The notes beneath the pieces are model-generated. The model did no database searches, was not told the origin of the DNA, and worked only from the letters and a program-made list of their open reading frames with translations. Source: Lytechinus variegatus (taxonomy: Eukaryota; Echinodermata; Echinoidea; Temnopleuroida; Toxopneustidae). Taken from it: DNA of 64,000 nt. The stretch lies in the NCBI RefSeq assembly GCF_018143015.1, contig NC_054742.1, positions 14,677,632 to 14,741,631 of the forward strand. Direction: 5' to 3'. Positions 58,578 to 64,000 of the stretch are shown one piece after another. Within the stretch, counting starts at the first letter, position 1; the number at the start of each line of letters is the position of its first letter. A program made the translations under genes and the position numbers.

Positions 58578-59540
58578 CAGTGCGTATCAAAAAAAGTTTA
58601 AACTTTGAAAAAGCCCTGGGAATTACAAAATATACAACATGTGGATAATCTTTTCACATATTATTTGGGGTTTGGGTCTAATGTGTCCAATGAAAGTGAA
58701 AGTTTTGACAGAATGGCACTTGAGTGAGCACTGTCCATTTTTGTAAAGCTCACAGAAATCTGTTTGCGCAGAAATGCCCGTTTTCACGCTGTGTCAAGGG
58801 GAAAGGGCGAAATCAAACTTACCCTGCAAAACATTTCTCATATATATCCCTTGCACTTTTAGTCAATTGAAACAAAATGGATACATTCAAGCATTTTGTA
58901 AAAATTTTGCCACCCAAATTGAAATTTCTACACCTAGTAAGCACAACCTTTTGTGCCGACTGGATCTGCGGACATAACTGATTCTGAACAAAAGTTTACA
59001 TATATCAGACATATCCAGCATTTTTTTTTCAATAAGTTTTTTTTTTGGTCATTCAAAGTGGGTTTCCATTTCATTCTTCATTTAATACACTTTACCCAAG
59101 CTGAGTATGATTACCAAAATGTCACTCAAGTAAATTACAGCTCAGTGCAAACCAAACATCGTCACGATGGCCTCGGTGTGTTGGGAGTGGGGTGGGGCTC
59201 AATGCACTTTTCGAAGTTTTATGGGCAAGGAAACAGTTAAAAAAGGTAAAAGATATCTTCAAATTAGTTGACTGGCTAAATTCTACATGTTCTTCATGAT
59301 TAAGGACTACTTTTATTCGCATAACTATTTCAAAGTTCTTCGCAAATCATTTTTCACTAACTTTTCAAAAGTAAGTGGTGCTCACTCAAGCGGAATATTT
59401 TTGACAGTTATATCGTCATTATTTTGCTTAAATGGATCTGTACCAAATTTGAAATGTGAAGAAAAAAAATCATCAGGATACTACAAATTTATAATTTTAC
59501 AGGATTTTTTCTAAGTGTTAACTTTCTTTTATACGCACTG
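58578..59540. mobile_element. Tc1/mariner-type MITE in the transposase intron
   Basis: The ends CAGTGCGTATCAAAAAAAGT and ACTTTCTTTTATACGCACTG are inverted and flanked by TA (58576-58577, 59541-59542). Further inside, CACTTGAGTGAGCAC (58718) and GTGCTCACTCAAG (59378) are also inverted, so the arms are about 180-200 bp. Length 963 bp. No transposase. Confidence 0.9.
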
Positions 59541-59763
59541 TAGTAGCTGTGTATACAGGTAACCTAATTGTGCCGAAATCATTCTAAACAACAATTTTAT
59601 ATATCTAGACATGTTGCATCCTTATAAATTTATAAGGAAGCTAAGGTTTTTCTTCTGTATTGATTCTTCGCTCATTTTACATGAAATTATAATTTCAAAT
59701 TAAATCAATCAACCACAAACAACAAGGGCCGGGCAAAGCGGGAGGGTGCTTCAGCCCCGTACC

Positions 59764-60152
59764 CAGTGGCCAAACTACGGGTGGGCACGTGCCCCCCCAT
59801 CGGCTAGCAAAAAAAGACGGGGAAATAGGAGTAAATAGGGAGGAAAAACAGAGGCATAGTAAATTTTGTTGATGGCCTATGACATTGTGTTCATCCTGGT
59901 GCTCACAATTTCTGTTTAATAAATATATAATCCTGTTGTATTAAAACATTGTTTATCTCTTTTTTTTTGTAGGTCTGAATGTAAAAAAAGTTCAGCTCGC
60001 GCTTCGCGCTCGCATCTGTTTAATGACACAGTCCTTAAAATGCTTCTATTAGGTCGCTATACCTGGCAATTGAGAGCGCTTCGCGCGCCCAATAAGTGAC
60101 TCAAAACTTGTGGTGGTGCCCCCTTAATGCCATGACCCACGGTACGCCACTG
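59764..60152. mobile_element. hAT-type MITE in the transposase intron
   Basis: The left CAGTGGCCAAACTACGGGTG and the right end (reverse complement CAGTGGCGTACCGTGGGTCA) match. Flanks CCCGTACC (59756-59763) and CCCCTACC (60153-60160) agree at seven of eight positions, the size expected for hAT. Contains the GCTCGCGCTTCGCGCTCGCAT hairpin (59996-60015) and GAGCGCTTCGCGCGC (60079). Confidence 0.85.
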
Positions 60153-60248
60153 CCCCTACCCACTATTGACATGACAAATATCTTCCCGATTGTCAACATC
60201 AATTATTGTAATAAAATGACCATTCCTCCTTGACTGTGTTCTTTGTAG

Positions 60249-61190
60249 GCTGTGAAGAAATTTCTGGACAAGGAAGGACGCAAAACACCATTCATTGGAA
60301 ACAGGCCAGGAGAAAAGTGGTGGAGGGGCTTTAAGAGGAGACACAAAGATCTCGTCTTTAGAAGACCTCAGGTCATTGGGAAGGAAAGGGCCGTCGTGTC
60401 AAACGCTCGCATCATTAAGTGGTTCGACGAATTCAAACAATATATAAAGGATCAGAATGCGGAATCGATTCTGTCGGAGCCGAGGAGGATATTCAACACA
60501 GACGAAAGTGGTTTCGCCCTTGGCGGCCGCCAAAGAGATCGCGTCTTGGCAGGAAGAGGGGAGAAGAGAATAGCTGAATTCAAAAACTCCGACAAGACTC
60601 AAGTCACAGTGTTGGCGGCAGTATCTGCAGATGGCGAATACCTTCCTCCAATGATAGTTTTGCCTGGACGGCAACACGTGGACAGGGACTATCAAGGAGC
60701 ACCAAAGGGAACCCTCTTTGCAAGAACGCAAAACGGATGGATAGACGCCGGGAGTTTCTTCAGTTACGTTGCGAATGTATTTCATCCTTACGTACTCCAA
60801 AAAAGGATACCTAGGCCGGTGCTCCTATTAGTCGACGGTCTCGCAGCACACCAGACCTTGCAAGTTGCTAGTTTTTGTAGAGAGAATGATATAATCCTGT
60901 ATCGCTTTCCACCTCACGCAACCCACATCCTACAGCCTTGCGACTTAACGGTTTTCCGATCCCTTAAAACGGAGTGGTATAAGGCAGAAAGAGCATATCG
61001 GTTTGAAAATCCTGGAGATTATGTCACGAAATCTACCTTTGCAAGGGTCTTCAAGAAAGCTTGGAGTGAAGTCACAAGAAAGCCCCACGTTGCCAAGAAT
61101 GGGTTTAAGGTGGCTGGACTGTATCCATTCACAACACAATACAACACCGACATGGTGAGACCTGCCACGATCTTCAGCTTTCCCGTGATT
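60249..61190 (+). CDS. Transposase exon 2: CENP-B-like HTH and DDE core
   Basis: Acceptor TTCTTTGTAG; phase 0 with exon 1. AVKKFLDKEGRKTPF and GEKWWRGFKRRHKDLVFRRP complete the CENP-B-like HTH (about residues 89-128 of the joined protein). The DDE_1 nuclease follows. The first Asp is in FNTDESGF (about 173), the second in LLLVDGLAAH, and the third in HILQPCD, 35 residues between the last two (DD35D, pogo-like). All three acidic residues are present, and GLYPF marks the end of the core. The enzyme would cut and paste the element at TA sites. The frame is uninterrupted through 61190; about there the coding sense moves to another frame. Confidence 0.92.
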
Positions 61191-61337
61191 CCGAACAGGA
61201 GAGCTCAGCTGCAAACTCCCAGCAACCGGCAGCTCCTCTTAATCAACCATCAATCGACGGCCCATCACATGAGAGGAGTTCTCTTCACCAAACAATGTGT
61301 GATGACTCGCAAAGCTCGAGTCCTCGACCTCCGTCTT

Positions 61338-61741
61338 CTCCACCTACATTTGCTGGTCCATCGTGTCCTAGCACGTCTCCATCGCCTCCACCTACATTTG
61401 CTGGTCCATCGTGTAGCACGTCTCCATCGCCTCCACCTACATTTGCTGGTCCATCGTGTAGCACGTCTCCATCGCCTCCACCTACATTTGCTGGTCCATC
61501 GTGTCCTAGCACGTCTCCATCGCCTCCACCTACATTTGCTGGTCCATCGTGTCCTAGCACGTCTCCATCGCCTCCACCTACATTTGCTGGTCCATCGTGT
61601 CCTTGCACGTCTCCATCGCCTCCACCTACATTTGCTGGTCCATCGTGTCCTTGCACGTCTTCATCGCCTCCACCTACATTTGCTGGTCCATCGTTTCCTA
61701 GCACGTCTCCATCGCCTCTACCTACATTTGCTGGTCCATCG
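61338..61741 (+). repeat. Coding minisatellite, 48/45-bp units
   Basis: Nine copies of a unit encoding PPPTFAGPSCPSTSPS in the tail frame; two copies lack one codon. All length changes are multiples of three. Because no frame of the unit contains a stop, the other plus frame and the minus strand are also open; those are shadows. Confidence 0.92.
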
Positions 61742-62232
61742 GCTGGCTGTTGCCCTCGGACTCACTCACCTGTACAACCAGCACCACGACCGACGAACGA
61801 AGATTTTGTAAGTCCAACCTTGGATCAGTTTATCCAGTTTCCTGTCATCGAGGTTTCGGGTGATAGGAAAAGGCGATTAATACTACCAGAACCCATATCA
61901 TGGGATGGTACAATCGAACAATTACGTGCGAAACAGCAGAAAAAAGAAGATGACGAAGAAAGGAAAAGGAAAAACAAGGAAGAGCAGATGAGGAGAAGAC
62001 TTGAACGAGAGCAAGAAAGGGAAGAAAGGAGAAGGCTGGCAGAGGAAAGAAGAAAGGAAAGGCTGAAGAAATTAGAGCAAGATAGGCTAAAGAGGGAAGA
62101 ACGTATCAAAAAGATAGAGGAGAAAAAACGAGTGAAAGAAGAAAAGCGCCAAGCAGAAGAAAAAGGAAAAGGGAACAGGAAATAGAAAGAAAGAAGAAAG
62201 AAGAGGAGAATAAGAGGATTGAAGAACCCGTC

Positions 62233-62547
62233 ATGAAGAGGAAGAAGAAAAGGAAAAATAAGTTGAATAAACGCCAAGCAGAGCAAAGAAGCGTTCAGCA
62301 AGAGGATGGTAAAAAGAAACAAGATAAAGAATCCGTCATGAAGAGGAAGGAGAAGAGGAAAAATAAATTGAAGAAACGCCAAGCAGAGCAAAGAAGCGTT
62401 CAGCAAGAGGATGGTAAGAAGAAAAACGATAAAGAATCCATCATGAAGCGGAAGAAGAAAAGGAAAAGTAAATTGAAGAAACGCCAAGCAGAGCAAAGAG
62501 CCGTCCAGCAAGAGAATAGTAAGAAGGGAAGAGAAGAAATGAGACCG
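62233..62547 (+). repeat. Coding tandem repeat, period 105 bp
   Basis: Three copies starting at 62233, 62338 and 62443, each encoding MKRKKKRKNKLNKRQAEQRS, then VQQEDGKKK and variants. Highly basic; likely nuclear localisation or nucleic-acid contact in the transposase tail. Confidence 0.9.
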
Positions 62548-62846
62548 GAAAATCAACAGACACTACAAAAGATAGAAAAGACAAGCGAGAAGAGAAACGA
62601 AAAGGAAATAATAAAAGAAAAAAGAAGGTAACAGGAGGAAAGGTTAAAACCAAGACCAGACATACAAATGAATACGAATACATTTGTCCAGAATGTTTGT
62701 CACCAGGAGAAAGAAATCAAAGATGGATCGGATGTGACGTCTGTTTCAGATGGATACATTCATCATGCACAAGATTGCATCTGCTAAACGATGAAGATAT
62801 TTCAAACATCTATTATCAATGTAGATTTTGCGCATCGGAACCGTGA

Positions 62847-64000
62847 TTGCATTGATCTTTTATACAGAATCTCAAATTTACACAACACAATAAACCACAT
62901 GGTCATTGAAGCTAAAATGATGATTGAGGTTAATCCGAAATAATCGATTATTATCCCTGTCATATTTAAAACAAATTCAAGTACATGGATCACAATATTC
63001 TGTAAATCATCTTCTGATCAATATTAATTCTAGCCGTTACTGATTCAGATATATCGTTAAAAAACTTATTTAACACTATTTACAGAAATATATCTTCTAT
63101 ATACCACTTGACAGAAGACCTGAAAGTGAAATTGATCATTTAACTAGTGAGATTATGTCGACGATTGACATTCCGTTTTCTCTGTTTCTTGTATTTTTTT
63201 TATTACTAATGGTAGATCGATGAATCTATACTGCAACTGATTTTGGATATGAATACTCCCATCAATATCAACCTTTGTGGTAAATGATATCACTTGCTTT
63301 AATATCATAATAATTATCAAAGGAGCGTAGTATACTTTACGGAACAAAAATAAGAGGACAAGGATTATTTGGAATGTATAGCATATGGAATACATGTATT
63401 TTTCAACGTTAAGGCATACATACAGTAAGAACATAATTATTTCATCAAAGTAAAATCAGTTAAGTCGTAATTTCTATAGGCTTATTTAGTTCTTTACATG
63501 ATTTGTAAATGTGTCGACATTTATTTTTGAGAAAAATTGACATGTTTTAACTTTTCAATTGGCGGACAACATCATGTCTGCATCCATTTTGAAAATTGTG
63601 TGTAAAACGATTCCGTAGTTTGCATTTTTAAACTTGTTTTATCAATTCTGATTTAATGAAATTGCATCTTCCACTTTGTGATGACATGATTGAAATGTGT
63701 TAACAAACGTGTTTAAGCAATGTTTTTCCTCTGACAAACATGTAGAACGTAAAAGTGGTTTTCCTAAATAAAATCAGATTGGTTCATACGGAGCAATTAA
63801 GGACCATGAAGCATATTAATGTTGTCAATAATTAACGTCCTTTATCAATATTACTATTGTTTATTATATTATATATCATATATACCTATATTTTGACATG
63901 CATTTCTTAATGAAATATGTTATAAATACATTTCCTGCCCGTATAAGCAGGGTAAAGGGAGTTTCCCTTCCCCAGAAAGTTTTGAAAACTGTTTAATCTT
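62847..64000. other. No supported feature
   Basis: AT-rich DNA downstream of the transposase. The right end of the pogo element should lie in this stretch, but no inverted partner could be identified. No open frame of note. Confidence 0.45.

Larger units (their letters stand above)
58280..62846 (+). mobile_element. pogo-type (Tc1/mariner superfamily) transposon, two-exon transposase with PHD tail
   Basis: Coordinates cover the coding part; terminal inverted repeats were not found. One intron (58544-60248) interrupts the gene after the first HTH; two MITEs have landed in it. The tail contains two in-frame-length minisatellites and needs three frame changes. Family: pogo/Tigger/jerky-like. Confidence 0.85.
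61190..62846 (+). pseudogene. Transposase C-terminal tail with three frame changes and PHD finger
   Basis: After the DDE core the plausible reading changes frame near 61190 (to SSAANSQQPAAPLNQPS and the Pro/Ser minisatellite). It changes again near 62150-62185 (to KREQEIERKKKEEENKRIEE and the Lys-rich repeat), and near 62520-62530 (to KTKTRHTNEYEYICPECLS). The last piece, ending TGA at 62844-62846, is a C4HC3 PHD finger: CPEC, CDVC, WIHSSC, CRFC. PHD fingers bind histone tails and could guide insertion. The middle part (about 61930-62600) is a long basic/acidic helix. Three single-base shifts, each near A- or G-rich runs, mean the copy is dead or the assembly has errors. Confidence 0.72.

Noticed and set aside
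61285-61704. Minus-strand frame of 139 codons (GHDGPANVGGGDGDV repeats)
   Set aside because: Shadow of the 48-bp coding minisatellite on the plus strand; no start context or homology.
61825-62556. Minus-strand frame of 243 codons rich in Phe, Leu and Ser
   Set aside because: Antisense of the Lys/Glu-rich transposase tail; composition is the mirror of AAG/GAA codons.

Overview
The window looks like about 64 kb of an AT-rich, repeat-laden animal genome. Genes are split by introns. A complete five-exon SEC11 gene (ER signal peptidase catalytic subunit) encodes 179 residues with the animal catalytic set. The mix of a CR1/L2/jockey-type LINE, Tc1/mariner, hAT-like and TTAA-flanked MITEs, foldback elements and a pogo-type transposase fits a marine invertebrate. 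A sea urchin or other echinoderm is my best guess; this is an inference from repeat style, not proof. A run of 500 N (17289-17788) marks a scaffold gap.

Layout. 1-6833 is a segment that recurs, nearly identical and in the same orientation, at 45443-53754. It carries the 3' part of a LINE, noncoding DNA and one convincing minus-strand first exon of an unknown membrane protein. 6834-17288 holds a candidate plus-strand first exon, a hairpin MITE, a tandem duplication, a broken minus-strand gene (9175-11112), an exon-like block with stops, and the 3' end of a second LINE. 17789-20000 holds the last two exons of a WD40 (EML-like) gene. 20172-28761 is intergenic DNA with two MITEs of one family with 8-bp target duplications and a 2-kb nested element (TTAA MITE interrupted by a long palindrome). 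SEC11 lies on the minus strand from 35034 to 29425; its first intron is full of nested MITEs. 35100-43500 is repeat-rich: hAT-like MITEs, a second TTAA MITE, GC-rich hairpin repeats and inverted 15-bp-repeat arrays. 43535-46984 is a near-complete LINE.

45443-53754 is the second copy of the duplicated segment. In this copy a 1.48-kb foldback element made of AACTGG/CCAGTT words sits exactly four bases past the splice donor of the membrane-protein exon. Beyond the breakpoint (53755 on) there is a different sequence with a TATA box and an ATG placed directly on a splice donor. It is followed by a 2.4-kb array of nine exon-like cassettes in A/B alternation (55319-57709). 58280-62846 is a two-exon pogo-type DDE transposase with pipsqueak-type HTH, CENP-B-like HTH, DDE catalytic core, a Pro/Ser minisatellite tail, a charged coiled-coil tail and a C-terminal PHD finger. 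The tail needs three frame changes, so this copy is probably dead. Its intron holds a Tc1/mariner MITE and a hAT MITE, both with target duplications.

Only SEC11 is a complete host gene here. The WD40 gene runs off into the gap, and the other host exons are isolated predictions. The most unusual items are the exon-cassette array, the foldback element at a splice donor in one of two duplicated exons, and the degenerate GGDHGG-family gene.
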